Source of the DNA: Bordetella petrii
Lineage (GTDB): Bacteria > Pseudomonadota > Gammaproteobacteria > Burkholderiales > Burkholderiaceae_B
Assembly (NCBI RefSeq): GCF_017356245.1
Contig: NZ_JAFMZZ010000001.1
Span: 1,933,624-1,997,623 of the forward strand
Reading direction: 5' to 3'
DNA: 64,000 bases
Position 1 is the stretch's first letter. Each line of letters begins with the position of its first letter. Under the pieces are notes generated by a model. That model worked only from the letters and a program-made list of their open reading frames with translations. It searched no databases and had not been told where the DNA came from. The translations under genes were made by a program, and so were the position numbers. Below, piece by piece: positions 1-8,407 of this stretch.

Positions 1-5
1 GTCAT
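1..5 (-). CDS. Start of a gene running off the left edge
   Basis: A minus-strand ATG at position 5 is preceded by a strong ribosome binding site (GGGGAG, seven bases upstream). It therefore looks like the first codon of the gene that follows copI in the same direction. Only two codons lie in the window, so nothing can be said about the product. By position it would be the next member of a copper-resistance operon. Confidence 0.35.
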
Positions 6-52
6 TTGCTCTCTCCCCGGACTGCCACTGGCCGCCCGGCTCCGAATTACCA

Positions 53-556
53 TCATTTGACCGAAACGGCCCCCTTCATGCCCGCGGGATAATGCCCCGG
101 CTCAAGACATGCGAACGCCACGTGACCCGCCTTATCGAATTGCCAGACGATTTCGCCGGTCTTGCCAGCCTCCAGAGAGACGGAATTCGCCTCTTCGTGG
201 CGCATACCTGGATCCTTCAGCATCATTTGATAATGGCCACTCAGGTCAGCCTCAGTACCCAGCACCATTTCGTGACGGATCTTGCCCGAGTTAGTAACCC
301 TAAAACGCACCGTTTCGCCGGCTTTAACGTCAATACGGTCCGGTGTGAACCGCATGGCGTCTGTCATGACGACATCGATGGTGCGAGACACTTTGGATGC
401 GTTGCCAGCCTTACCAATCGGAGCAGCTGTCTCGTGACCACCGCTATGGTTGCTACCATGCTCACTTCCGTGCGAACCCGCAGCTAGAGCACCAAACGAA
501 ATTACCGCGGCACCAACCGCAGCAATTAGGCGAACGCGATTGATCACTTTGCTCAT
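53..556 (-). CDS. copI: CopI-like periplasmic cupredoxin
   Basis: This 167-residue secreted protein has an N-terminal signal peptide ending near ALAAG, then a His-rich linker (GSHGSEHGSNHSGGH), then one cupredoxin domain. Type 1 copper ligands are visible: His95 (in RHEM), then Cys150, His155 and Met160 in a C-x4-H-x4-M arrangement. Known family members bind copper in the periplasm and protect against Cu(I) and Cu(II) toxicity. The ATG at 556 is chosen because GAGG lies 8-9 bases upstream; a longer reading frame begins at 607. It follows copRS on the same strand, and a palindromic box at 632-647 lies about 76 bases upstream of the start, so metal induction by an OmpR-type regulator is likely. 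Other plastocyanin-like proteins are possible, but the His-rich linker and copRS neighbour favour CopI. Confidence 0.85.
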   Translation of the reverse strand: MSKVINRVRLIAAVGAAVISFGALAAGSHGSEHGSNHSGGHETAAPIGKAGNASKVSRTIDVVMTDAMRFTPDRIDVKAGETVRFRVTNSGKIRHEMVLGTEADLSGHYQMMLKDPGMRHEEANSVSLEAGKTGEIVWQFDKAGHVAFACLEPGHYPAGMKGAVSVK

Positions 557-631
557 CTTCATCCTCGACAATCGAAGTTGGGAAAGGCTGCCACTGTAAC
601 GAGCCACCCCTAACTACAGTCTGTCAGAAAG

Positions 632-647
632 ATTACTTTTTTGTAAT
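632..647 (-). promoter_or_regulatory. Putative CopR/CzcR-type operator upstream of copI
   Basis: ATTAC-TTTTTT-GTAAT is a perfect inverted repeat of two five-base arms with a six-base A/T spacer. It overlaps the last codons of copS and sits about 76 bases upstream of the copI start. The same arms recur at 17471 and, with changes in one arm, at 5341, 10956, 22111 and 22397. From memory it resembles the CTGACA-N5-GTAAT sites described for Pseudomonas CopR. Which of the three local regulators binds it is inference. Confidence 0.6.
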
Positions 648-2015
648 GTCCTGATCGCGTTGAATTGTAAAACCCACTTCTGAACCGTGATTATCCGATT
701 TCGCAAACGCGGCACCGCCATGCATCCGGGCAATTGCGCTAACGATTGCGAGCCCCAAGCCGTGTCCGTCTGCCCGTCCACTGCGAGCGTCATCCGCGCG
801 AAAGAATCTATCGAAGATTCTGGGTAGCGCATCCCGGTGAATCGGTGTCCCTGGATTCCTGAGGCTGATTTCGACGAACTGATCGTCTTGTGCGCAACGA
901 GCAAGTATCGTCTGACCATTTGGCGTAGCTTTTATCGCATTGCTCACGAGATTTGCAATGGCTCGTCTTAACAAGCGTGAGTTTGCGTGTACTTGCACAT
1001 TTCCATCAACCACTAAGCGCACCCCGGCCTCTTCCAAAGCCGCCTCGTAGTATTCAACCACCTGATCTATCTCATCGCGAACCATCACGGGCCGGAGGTC
1101 GCGGGCAGTCTCGCCACCATCGGCACGCGCGAGAAACAGCATGTCGTTAATGAGCGCCTTCAGGCCGTGAAGCTCCTCCAGGTTGGATGCCATCACATCG
1201 CGCAATTCCTCAATGGAACGCTCCGAAGAAAGAGTAACTTCTGTCCCGTTGATCAACGTGGCCAGCGGGGTGCGCAATTCATGCGCTACGTCAGCGTTGA
1301 ACCCCTCCATCTGCTGATAAGCAGCCTGGACACGTGCCAACATTTTGTTGAACGTGTGCGTGAATTCTCTCAATTCACGATCGATCCCACCCTCTGGCAA
1401 CCGCACCTTTAAATTATCAGGCCCGATCTGGGCCGCGCGGGCGGACAGCCGACGGATAGGGGCAAGGGATCGTCGAACCGCCCAAGCTGACAGTATCACC
1501 GTCACACCTATCCAAATGATGCATATCAGCACTAAAGCTGTAGCGAAGGCATAAAGGAACTCCGCACTGGGACGCACATTGACAGCGACAAGGAGCTGAC
1601 CTTGCGGAAAGAGCTTTCCGTCAAGGGCAGCCTGCATTCCGCGCATATGCAATCCATCTTGCGTTTGAAGAGACACTTCGCCATCGGAAAATACTCGAGT
1701 GATCTGCGGTGCCTCGGCACCGTAGAAAACTTCACCATTGGGCCGTATGATCCACACCCGGAGATTGGTGTGCCCGACGAGAATACCGTCAAGCGTCTGA
1801 CGCAAGCCATCGTACTGCGACGGCTCCGTCTGCATATCCACCATGTGGTCGATAAGCTCGAGCTTTCCCGAAACTTCCGTCATCTCCTGGCGTTGAACCT
1901 CACGCTTTAACGCCAGGAACAATGTGCAGCCTGCCACCGTGGACACCACGAGCGCAATCAAACCTAACAAAAGAGTGAGGCGGACCTGAATAGAATTCGT
2001 TGGAAGTAACCTCAT
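633..2015 (-). CDS. copS: Heavy-metal sensor histidine kinase (CopS/CusS type)
   Basis: This 460-residue inner-membrane kinase has one transmembrane segment near residues 11-36, a periplasmic sensor part, and a second segment near 158-183. HAMP, HisKA and HATPase domains follow. The phosphoacceptor is His245 in the HELRTP box, and a GxGxG-type ATP lid ([19 protein letters not shown]) lies near the C terminus. It belongs to the CusS/CopS/IrlS heavy-metal sensor group, which detects periplasmic Cu/Ag or Zn/Cd. Its ATG overlaps the stop of the response-regulator gene by four bases (ATGA), so the two are translationally coupled. The copI operator overlaps its 3-prime end. The metal sensed cannot be decided from sequence; copper is inferred from copI. 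Confidence 0.85.
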   Translation of the reverse strand: MRLLPTNSIQVRLTLLLGLIALVVSTVAGCTLFLALKREVQRQEMTEVSGKLELIDHMVDMQTEPSQYDGLRQTLDGILVGHTNLRVWIIRPNGEVFYGAEAPQITRVFSDGEVSLQTQDGLHMRGMQAALDGKLFPQGQLLVAVNVRPSAEFLYAFATALVLICIIWIGVTVILSAWAVRRSLAPIRRLSARAAQIGPDNLKVRLPEGGIDRELREFTHTFNKMLARVQAAYQQMEGFNADVAHELRTPLATLINGTEVTLSSERSIEELRDVMASNLEELHGLKALINDMLFLARADGGETARDLRPVMVRDEIDQVVEYYEAALEEAGVRLVVDGNVQVHANSRLLRRAIANLVSNAIKATPNGQTILARCAQDDQFVEISLRNPGTPIHRDALPRIFDRFFRADDARSGRADGHGLGLAIVSAIARMHGGAAFAKSDNHGSEVGFTIQRDQDITKK

Positions 2016-2686
2016 TCACCGCGTTCCTCTAACACATAACCCATACCACGTACCGTATGCAAAAGCCTCCTGTCAAAAGGGTCGTCGATCTTAGCTCGCA
2101 AGCGTCGCACAGCGACTTCAATCGCATTCGTGTCGCTATCGAAGTTCATATCCCAAACTTGTTCAGCCAACATCGTTCTGGACAGAACTTGCCCCTGCCG
2201 GCGCAATAAAAGCGCAAGCAGCGTGAACTCCTTCGCCGTCAAGTCCAGTCGCATACCCGCGCGATGCGCCTTTCGCCGAGCAAGGTCCAACTCGAGATCG
2301 CCCAGTTTAAGCAGCGTTGATTCCTGGCCGCGGCCTCGCCGAAGCAATGCCTGGATACGCGCCAGTAACTCAGAAAACGCAAACGGCTTCACCAAATAAT
2401 CGTCAGCTCCGTTCTCAAGGCCCCGCACCCTATCCTCCACTTTGTCTCGCGCAGTGAGCATGAGAACGGGAGTGTCCTTGGTTTCACGCAAGTCCTTCAG
2501 AATCCAAAATCCGTCGATTCCTGGCAGCATGACATCGAGCACGACGAGATCGTAATTGCCCTCCAGGGCGGCGTGCCGGCCGTCGACTCCGTTGCTTGCG
2601 ATGTCCACGACGTAGTTATGTTCCGTCAAACCCTTTTGCAGATAGTGTGCCAGCTTACGCTCGTCTTCGATGACCAGAATTCGCAT
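2012..2686 (-). CDS. copR: OmpR-family heavy-metal response regulator (CopR/CusR type)
   Basis: This 224-residue regulator has a receiver domain with acidic residues Glu7/Asp8, phosphoacceptor Asp51 (VVLDVMLPG) and a conserved Lys in the VKPFAF motif. A winged-helix DNA-binding domain follows, ending in a [12 protein letters not shown]...VRGMGYVLE signature typical of CopR/CusR/CzcR/IrlR. It is the first gene of copRS, on the minus strand, with copI downstream. It is strikingly similar to the regulators at 17582 and 19883, so cross-recognition of the same operators is plausible. A degenerate CTTGC-ATAAAT-GTAAT sequence at 2703-2718 lies in the divergent promoter region and could be an autoregulatory site, but this is weak. 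Confidence 0.88.
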   Translation of the reverse strand: MRILVIEDERKLAHYLQKGLTEHNYVVDIASNGVDGRHAALEGNYDLVVLDVMLPGIDGFWILKDLRETKDTPVLMLTARDKVEDRVRGLENGADDYLVKPFAFSELLARIQALLRRGRGQESTLLKLGDLELDLARRKAHRAGMRLDLTAKEFTLLALLLRRQGQVLSRTMLAEQVWDMNFDSDTNAIEVAVRRLRAKIDDPFDRRLLHTVRGMGYVLEERGE

Positions 2687-2810
2687 AACGAACCTCCTAT
2701 TCCTTGCATAAATGTAATCAGCTAGTCCGATTCATGTCAGTACCAGACACGTAAAGTTTGAGATGTCGCCCCAACCCCAATTGGGTCATCTGATTCGAAC
2801 GGAACCATTC

Positions 2811-3164
2811 ATGCTAAATCGAAAATCACTGCTTACCGTTGCCGTCGCTGGCAGCCTGCTCGCCCCCGCAATCTCGAATGCGTCGCAGACATTCGAAACT
2901 ACCAACGACGAGATTGGTCTTGTCACGCATTATGCACCGACTTCAGTCACCCGCGAGCAGGTTCTTCAAGACCTTGCCATGTGGAAAGCTCAACCCATTG
3001 CCAGCGACGGATGGCGAGAGACCGACAGCGACCAAGCGTGGCAAGCGCCGACGTCCGTTAATCGCCATACGTCTCACCAACCCCTTACGACTGCCAGTCA
3101 GGAACACGAACGTTGGCGCGTGGTTGATGGAGAAGCCGGCTGGATTGGCCCGTTCGGGGTTTGA
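2811..3164 (+). CDS. Small secreted DUF4148-like protein
   Basis: This 117-residue protein starts with a clear signal peptide (KSLLTVAVAGSLLAPAISNAS). Its mature part carries one SVTREQVLQDLAMWKAQP segment, resembling the DUF4148 helix repeated in the genes at 3351, 5898 and 22530. The ATG at 2811 is preferred because GGAA lies six bases upstream and the signal peptide follows at once; the longer frame from 2763 adds an unlikely N terminus. It is divergent from copRS, which suggests metal-regulated expression. No biochemical function is known to me for the family; many members occur in Burkholderiales near metal-resistance genes. A Trp-rich C-terminal half (residues about 65-115) is not seen in the paralogues. 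Confidence 0.6.
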   Translation: MLNRKSLLTVAVAGSLLAPAISNASQTFETTNDEIGLVTHYAPTSVTREQVLQDLAMWKAQPIASDGWRETDSDQAWQAPTSVNRHTSHQPLTTASQEHERWRVVDGEAGWIGPFGV

Positions 3165-3350
3165 CGTTCATCCCCTTTTTTCAGGTCGGTACGTAGAACC
3201 TGAACATGGCATCCGCTATAGCCCCTTCTCATAGTTGATGCTCTGATCTCGTCGATGCATATGCGGCCATTTCCTGCGCTGCAGGGAGCAGATCGTCCCA
3301 TGCATCTACGCGTCGCACCACACACTTGTAGATCCTTGTAGGAGATTTAT

Positions 3351-3734
3351 ATGAAACGCATTTCGTGCGCCATTGTCGCAGCAGCTATTTCTTTCGGTGC
3401 GATTGGCATCGTTCATGCTGAGACCAAGACTCGCGCCCAAGTCCGTGCCGAGCTGCAGGAAGCGAAAGCTAAAGGTCTGGTTACGTATGGAGAGCAGGAA
3501 TACCCGGCGCCCGCCGTGTACACCAGCGGCAAAACCAGTGAGCAGGTGAAAGATGAACTGCAACAGGCTAGAGCCGCCGGCTTGATCACTGACGGTGAGC
3601 AACAGTACCCGCCGCAAGTTCCCGTCAGCAGCAGCAAGACGCGCTCACAGGTGCTCGCAGAACTGAAGGATGCTAAGGCTGCGGGCCTGGTTTCCTATGG
3701 CGACTTGGATTACCCGCCTACGCTCACCAACTGA
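3351..3734 (+). CDS. Secreted protein with three tandem DUF4148-like repeats
   Basis: This 127-residue protein has a signal peptide ending at VHA and then three near-identical units of about 34 residues. Each reads KTRxQVxxELxxAKAxGLVxYGxxxYPP, starting near residues 26, 60 and 94. Each unit would form one charged amphipathic helix followed by a Gly/Tyr/Pro turn. The start is fixed by AGGAG six bases before the ATG. It lies between the 2811 gene and a glycosyltransferase gene, all on the plus strand, with about 186 bases separating it from the first. The family is called DUF4148 by resemblance; its role is unknown. The tandem duplication suggests a structural or multivalent binding role in the periplasm. 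Confidence 0.7.
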   Translation: MKRISCAIVAAAISFGAIGIVHAETKTRAQVRAELQEAKAKGLVTYGEQEYPAPAVYTSGKTSEQVKDELQQARAAGLITDGEQQYPPQVPVSSSKTRSQVLAELKDAKAAGLVSYGDLDYPPTLTN

Positions 3735-3852
3735 CCCACAACACCTCGGACTCCTGATTGTCCAATTTGCCTTAATGGGCTTAGCAAGCCTCAGGCGCTG
3801 AATCAGCATTCGCGCCTGGCACTCCCCTCCACGCGTTGCATGAAGAGAATGC

Positions 3853-4965
3853 ATGAAGATCCTATACACCAACTTCCATAGGGCTGACGGAGGAGGGCAC
3901 ACAACATACATCATCTCTTTAGTGAGGGCATTGAAAGAAGCACATGAAATCGTAGTTTCCGCTCCATTGACAAGCCGTCTGCATCAGACGCTACTGTCGC
4001 TCTCCGATGTTAGGGTAGTCAATCATGACTTTCGAGGTGGGTTGCTGAAATGCGTACGCGATGCGCGCCGCTTCAGAGCATTCCTGCGTAGCGAGCGATT
4101 CGACATCGTTCATGTCAATGGTTCCGCAGACCATCGACTGTGCATGTTGGCGGTCGCAGGAATGGGTGTCGATCGGCCCGCAATTGTCTATACGCAGCAC
4201 AACGACAGAGACGTCAATCGATTAGGCACACTCATCCGAGCGCGTTTCGGTACCACGCGCGTGATTTGCGTGTGCGCCCACAGTAGACGAAAACTGGAAC
4301 AAAGCCCATTCAACCGATGCGGACTTACTACTGTTTACAACGGCGTCGACGTTGACCGATTCTCCCCCCCGCCCGCCTCTGACGTCAGGCACTATCGCAA
4401 ACGCTGGATCGAGCCGCGACGGTCTGGCCGTTTGGTGGTTGGAAGCAATGCCGGCACGGCTGATTACAAGCGTTGGCTCGATATGGTAGAGGGTGCGGCA
4501 TTATTGCCGAAGCATCTTCGCGATCAGATTATAATTTTGATCGCCGGCGTACCGCCCTCGGAAGACCAAGTATCCAAAGTCGAACAACTCGGCATGATGG
4601 ACCATGTAATCTTCGTCGGCCTGCTCGACGACGTTCGACCATTCATTGCAACACTGGACGTCGGGTTCGTACTTTCATCGGAGGTCGAGACCATATCGTT
4701 CGCCTGTCGCGAGATGATGGCAATGGGCGTTCCCGTTATCGTCAGTGATTCGGGTGGACTTTCGGAAAACGTGGAACCTTACTGTGATGGCTGGGTGGTT
4801 CCTGCGTGCAATCCGCGTTCCGTTTCACTTGCCATAGCGAGCATCTTGACGAACCGCCAAAGCCTGATTCCCATGCGGCATGCTGCGAGAAAGAAGGCAG
4901 TCTCCGAATTCTCACTTACACGGTTTGTGTCCGACACACAAGATGTATACCTAGCAACAAAGTAG
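3853..4965 (+). CDS. Glycosyltransferase family 4 protein
   Basis: This 370-residue GT-B glycosyltransferase has the N-terminal start MKILYTNFHRADGGGHTTYI, where a Gly-rich loop follows the first strand. A C-terminal nucleotide-sugar domain contains VVGSNAG and the EX7E-like motif around SSEVETISFACREMMAMGVPVIVSDSGGL. Such enzymes transfer a sugar from a nucleotide donor onto LPS, capsule or other glycans at the cytoplasmic face of the membrane. No signal peptide or membrane segment is seen. It is a single plus-strand gene between small secreted-protein genes. Its coding sequence is lower in G+C than the conjugation genes. The acceptor is unknown; surface glycan modification would fit the lipid A genes at 7-11 kb. 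Confidence 0.75.
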   Translation: MKILYTNFHRADGGGHTTYIISLVRALKEAHEIVVSAPLTSRLHQTLLSLSDVRVVNHDFRGGLLKCVRDARRFRAFLRSERFDIVHVNGSADHRLCMLAVAGMGVDRPAIVYTQHNDRDVNRLGTLIRARFGTTRVICVCAHSRRKLEQSPFNRCGLTTVYNGVDVDRFSPPPASDVRHYRKRWIEPRRSGRLVVGSNAGTADYKRWLDMVEGAALLPKHLRDQIIILIAGVPPSEDQVSKVEQLGMMDHVIFVGLLDDVRPFIATLDVGFVLSSEVETISFACREMMAMGVPVIVSDSGGLSENVEPYCDGWVVPACNPRSVSLAIASILTNRQSLIPMRHAARKKAVSEFSLTRFVSDTQDVYLATK

Positions 4966-5340
4966 GAAACTCATTCCATCCAGCACGGGTTGGAACTTGC
5001 TCGCTTATGCGGTGATAGGGAGACCAGCGGCTCAAGATAGCGCTGTTCGACTTTTTTTATAGAAAGTCTTCTGCTTGCGGCTACGTCGTCAGCAATCGGT
5101 CTTGAACTTCTTCAACTAGTGACAAGCCGGTACCGATCCAGACACGCCACACAAACAGTCTCTTGTGATCGTCAGAAATGCGCACGGCTCCCATGTCCAT
5201 TCATTGGATCTGTATCGTGTGTTCTTTAGCGCCCTAGCCTAGCTGGATACGGTGGAATCACGCTGGTCGCCACACATCGTCAACGATCACTGCATCACAC
5301 CAAAAGCCGTAGTGTCAGCACGTTGAATTCCGACGATTTC

Positions 5341-5356
5341 AATACAAAAAAGTAAT
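5341..5356 (+). promoter_or_regulatory. Variant of the shared metal-regulon operator
   Basis: AATAC-AAAAAA-GTAAT matches the palindrome ATTAC-N6-GTAAT in nine of ten arm positions and has the same A6 spacer as the copI and 22397 sites. No gene starts within 500 bases downstream. The next feature on the plus strand is the terminator at 5602. Confidence 0.5.
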
Positions 5357-5601
5357 TCCATCGTACGCATTTTGACAGAGAATGTCTCATAAAATTCCGA
5401 TGTCAATATGCACTGCTTATCATGTTCCCCGGCATAAGAAACGTTCTACCGACGCAGCCGATGAGTAGCCGCTCTGCCAATGGAGTGCGACAGGGCTTGC
5501 AAGCATTCTAGTAACCTGCCGACAACGCAGCAGCTAGAGTGTGTCACTGCAGTCATACTGAGCGTGACCTCTATCCTCCGCGAAGGGATGAGGTGTTTCG
5601 C

Positions 5602-5640
5602 ACCGCGCATACTGCGTACACAGTATGCGCGGTTTTTCTT
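5602..5640 (+). terminator. Strong Rho-independent terminator with no obvious gene upstream
   Basis: A perfect 13-base-pair stem (ACCGCGCATACTG at 5602-5614 with its complement at 5621-5633) closes a six-base loop and is followed by TTTTT-C-TT. The T run lies on the plus strand only. No protein gene ends just upstream, so this probably ends a non-coding transcript. Confidence 0.75.
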
Positions 5641-5897
5641 CGCACATGCATGGTGAATCCTATTGAAAGTACGCACGAACGTTCTTCTTGACAGTGTCAC
5701 GGATTATCTCTTCGCGCTTCTCAACGGCTGCGTGAACCAAGCTTCCAGGCCTGCAGATTGCAGACTAAAACGTAATCTCGTTGTTGGCATTTAGCAAGGG
5801 TCGATCCAATAGAATTTGTTGTACAGCTATTTGATTTTTGAAAGACATCTTGCCGCGCTTAAATGCTCTGCTTGAGTCGGAACGTAAGGAGTTTCTC

Positions 5898-6194
5898 GTG
5901 AAGAATTTTTTGAAGTATCTACCCCTGGGACTGGCGTTGATTTCTATGCAATCGGCCATCGCAGGTTCAGCATCGACGTCGGAGAAATCCGCATTCGCAC
6001 AAGATGCAGAACTCTCCCGTGCAGAGGTGCAGGCCGATTTGGCTATCTGGAAGCGAGCTGGCATGGACAAGTTCTGGCGAGGGAATCAGACTCCAAACAC
6101 ATTCAGCCGGGAATACCGAATGGCTCAGGCCGAATATCAACGGATGCGAAATGGCACGGAGTATCAGCAGGAACTACAACGTCGGACACAATGA
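5898..6194 (+). CDS. Small secreted DUF4148 protein
   Basis: This 98-residue protein begins with GTG at 5898, chosen because AAGGAG lies six bases upstream and a signal peptide (FLKYLPLGLALISMQSAIAG) follows at once. The mature part is LSRAEVQADLAIWKRAGMDKFW, then a C-terminal FSREYRMAQAEYQRMRNGTEYQQELQR segment. It is a clear paralogue of the protein at 22530: the two share most residues from LxRAEV to the end. Function is unknown; the family is common in Burkholderiales. A terminator with a TTCG tetraloop follows at 6252. It could be co-regulated with the metal genes, although the nearest operator (5341) is separated from it by a terminator. Confidence 0.7.
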   Translation: MKNFLKYLPLGLALISMQSAIAGSASTSEKSAFAQDAELSRAEVQADLAIWKRAGMDKFWRGNQTPNTFSREYRMAQAEYQRMRNGTEYQQELQRRTQ

Positions 6195-6251
6195 GGCTCC
6201 TACCGCGCTTGATACGAACTGCCTTTCGCAGACTGAGTATCTCGCAATTGC

Positions 6252-6277
6252 ATGCCACTTCGGTGGCATATTTTTTT
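6252..6277 (+). terminator. Rho-independent terminator with UUCG tetraloop
   Basis: ATGCCAC-TTCG-GTGGCAT forms a perfect seven-pair stem with an extra-stable tetraloop and is followed by A and seven T residues. It ends the DUF4148 transcript from 5898. Confidence 0.8.
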
Positions 6278-6351
6278 GCTAGCTGTTGTCGCCAGCACAG
6301 GGAGCATTACAATCTTTCTTCCTTTCCGTTAACTTTCTCAACTTCATTCGA

Positions 6352-6963
6352 ATGAGCGCCTCGACTGAACAGCCATCAACCGACGAGCGTCGAACGTTAT
6401 GGATCGTGCTGATTCTCAACGCAGCTATTGCGGCGGCGTTTTTCATAAGCGGGGTAACCGCGGATTCAAGTGCGTTGATTGCGAACGGTGTCGACAACCT
6501 TTCTGACACAGCCGTCTACGCTCTCGGGCTGATAGCGTTGAGCCGCGGGAGCTTGTGGAAGCAGCGCGCGGCGATGGCATCGGGCGTGATGTTACTTGTT
6601 TTTGCTGTAGGGATATTGCTGGATGTGGGACGCCGCTATTTTCAGGGTAGCGAGCCAATCGGGCCGACAATGATGATCATGTCGCTTGTTGGCGGAGGAG
6701 TCAATTTCTATTGCTTGCGTCTTCTGCATCGGCTGGAGAATCCTGATGTCAATTTGCGAGCGGCAACGACATTCAGCCTTAACGATTTTATATCTAATGG
6801 TGGAATTTTGTTGTCTGGCGTACTGGTCTTTTGGCTGAACAGCAACTGGCCTGATCTTCTAGTTGGGCTGGCGACAACGTTAATCGCCATCAAGGGTGGC
6901 GTTGACATATTGCGCGATGTCAAAACAGATATCCGAAGGAATAATGGCTATGGCACGAAATAA
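6352..6963 (+). CDS. CDF-family cation transporter, short form
   Basis: This is a 203-residue inner-membrane protein with about six hydrophobic segments and a very short C-terminal tail. The family exports divalent metal ions (Zn, Co, Cd, Fe, Mn) by proton antiport. The usual HxxxD metal site of helix 2 is replaced by DxxxD (NGVDNLSD, near residues 49-53), and helix 5 has NDFISN (near 149) instead of HxxxD. The large cytoplasmic metal-binding domain of full CDF proteins is missing. The ATG at 6352 is preferred because strongly charged residues precede the first helix; no good ribosome site is visible, and an upstream TTG frame begins at 6286. It fits the local metal-resistance genes, but its substrate is not deducible. 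Confidence 0.75.
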   Translation: MSASTEQPSTDERRTLWIVLILNAAIAAAFFISGVTADSSALIANGVDNLSDTAVYALGLIALSRGSLWKQRAAMASGVMLLVFAVGILLDVGRRYFQGSEPIGPTMMIMSLVGGGVNFYCLRLLHRLENPDVNLRAATTFSLNDFISNGGILLSGVLVFWLNSNWPDLLVGLATTLIAIKGGVDILRDVKTDIRRNNGYGTK

Positions 6964-7107
6964 TATCAAGATATTCGGTGACAGATATCACCGACGATTT
7001 AGATACCGTGCGCCACTGTACTCCGCCATGACGAATCTAACGATCTCGAGAGAGTAGATAACAAGAACCCCGTAGGCAGAAGAATGGGGTCCATAGACTC
7101 AGCTCCA

Positions 7108-7905
7108 TTAACGAATCGGCCGCTTTGCTATTCTCACCCCGCTCAAACGCATCCAGTCGCCCAGTTCCGGACGTGCCAATACCTCATACTCGGCCAGGCG
7201 TTGGGCTGCCGACATATCGTCCGCAATCGGTAAGCCAGGATGGCAAATCAAAAGATCGCCATCTCGCGCATTGTTCAACCAATGATGCAATAGCCTAGCA
7301 TAACGACGTTCGCCTCCTTGAAATCTGTAGATTCCAAGCATACGCCGATTGATAGGCCAACCTTCGCATCGAGCGGCCCGCGCCACCTCGTCCGCGCCCA
7401 GAGCTCCAATTAAGTGGGCTTTGGCGGAATCGAGAATAGGGATTCCCGTCAACAGTCCGGGAGCGGTATATCGCAGCCAGGGCTTCCGGCGCCCACGGTA
7501 GCGTTCGCGCAATATGCAAAGCAATCGTGGTAGGACGCCGGGCAACTGATGAACATGTTGATGGCCATCGATATAGTCTGGAGGCCGTCCCAGTGTCTTC
7601 TCAAAAGTATCAAATTGACGCAGGAGCTGGTTGTCGACCCATGCTCTCTCAAGACGACCAGAATAGACACGGCCTATAAGTGTGCGTAGTGCCAATACGT
7701 TCGGTTGACTCGTTCCTCCAAATGCTGCGGTGAGATTCAGATGAAGGCCAACATCAAGATCAGCATCATTCAGCCGTCGCCCATTGACGACAAACGTGGG
7801 CCCGTGTACCAAGCAGCTAATTGCGCTGAGACGATCTAGTTTTATTAGTTGAAGTATGCCTGCATCAATACCAGAACTCATGCCGAAGTCGTCGCCGCAA
7901 AACAC
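7108..7905 (-). CDS. YdjC/ChbG-family carbohydrate deacetylase
   Basis: This approximately 265-residue protein shows the family metal site: DDFG at the N terminus, His in GLHLNLT, and two His in DGHQHVHQLP, with a late CHPG motif. Family members remove acetyl groups from N-acetylated sugars. HpnK- and LgmC-type relatives act on lipid-linked sugars at the cytoplasmic membrane. The proposed GTG start (7905) has GGAAG six bases upstream and gives an N terminus that begins at the first beta strand. The open frame extends to 8145 but would overlap the divergent GtrA gene. With GtrA, GT2 and GT39 nearby, deacetylation of undecaprenyl-phosphate-GlcNAc to glucosamine is the most attractive role, by inference only. 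Confidence 0.75.
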   Translation of the reverse strand: MFCGDDFGMSSGIDAGILQLIKLDRLSAISCLVHGPTFVVNGRRLNDADLDVGLHLNLTAAFGGTSQPNVLALRTLIGRVYSGRLERAWVDNQLLRQFDTFEKTLGRPPDYIDGHQHVHQLPGVLPRLLCILRERYRGRRKPWLRYTAPGLLTGIPILDSAKAHLIGALGADEVARAARCEGWPINRRMLGIYRFQGGERRYARLLHHWLNNARDGDLLICHPGLPIADDMSAAQRLAEYEVLARPELGDWMRLSGVRIAKRPIR

Positions 7906-7956
7906 AACACGCTTCCAACATCGTTCTTCACCTTGCTCAGCACTAACGAGGCGGCC

Positions 7957-8352
7957 ATGAAGCTCTTGATGATGGAAGCACGCTGGTTCGTTTTGGTGGG
8001 CGTCGGAGCTACCACGACACATTGGTTGGCCGTGGTGATGTGCGTTGAGTGGTTGTGCATACGCCCGTTGGTTGCGAACATCGCCGGATGGTTCATCGCA
8101 TTCATAGTGTCTTTTATGGGACATTATTTGCTCACTTTTCGCCATTTAAGCGCGCGTTGGACGATAGCGCTACGACGCTTCTTTCTCGTATCGACATGCG
8201 GATTTTTGTTCAACGAGGTTGTGTACGCCTGGCTGCTGAGCAATACGAGGCAAAGCTACGAGCTTATGCTCGGTTTGGTTCTCTTAGGCTTGGCTTTCGC
8301 CACATTCCTCGCTAGCCGGTTGTGGGCATTTAGATGTCGCTCTGGCGGTTGA
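7957..8352 (+). CDS. GtrA-family membrane protein (putative lipid-linked sugar flippase)
   Basis: This 131-residue protein has four predicted membrane helices: RWFVLVGVGATTTHWLAVVM, ANIAGWFIAFIVSFMGHYLLTF, FFLVSTCGFLFNEVVYAWLL and LMLGLVLLGLAFATFLASRLWAF. The arrangement and the SFMGHYLLTFR and SRLWAF signatures are those of GtrA/PF04138, thought to flip undecaprenyl-phosphate-linked sugars. The ATG at 7957 follows GAGG by seven bases. It is divergent from the YdjC gene (51 bases between starts) and convergent with the GT39 gene. In the Bordetella lgm pathway a small membrane protein (LgmD) supplies the flippase step; this gene would fill that role. Confidence 0.75.
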   Translation: MKLLMMEARWFVLVGVGATTTHWLAVVMCVEWLCIRPLVANIAGWFIAFIVSFMGHYLLTFRHLSARWTIALRRFFLVSTCGFLFNEVVYAWLLSNTRQSYELMLGLVLLGLAFATFLASRLWAFRCRSGG

Positions 8353-8407
8353 CCCTCACTCCTACTGTATCCCTCGTCTCTGTGCACCGACACCCGAGCA
8401 AACGACT

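Larger units (their letters stand above)
4966..5897. other. Gene-poor stretch of about 0.9 kb
   Basis: No convincing coding region is seen here on either strand; the open frames are short and lack family resemblance. It contains an ATTAC-type operator variant at 5341-5356 and a very strong intrinsic terminator at 5602-5640. These two elements are about 250 bases apart and point the same way, so a small RNA or very short gene between them is possible. Confidence 0.5.

Noticed and set aside
5446..5700. Minus-strand ORF of 84 codons in the gene-poor stretch
   Set aside because: It runs antisense through the strong terminator hairpin and has no ribosome site or recognisable motif.
7905..8146. 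YdjC protein extended to the upstream ATG at 8145
   Set aside because: The extension overlaps the GtrA gene on the other strand and has no family likeness; the GTG at 7905 has a ribosome site.
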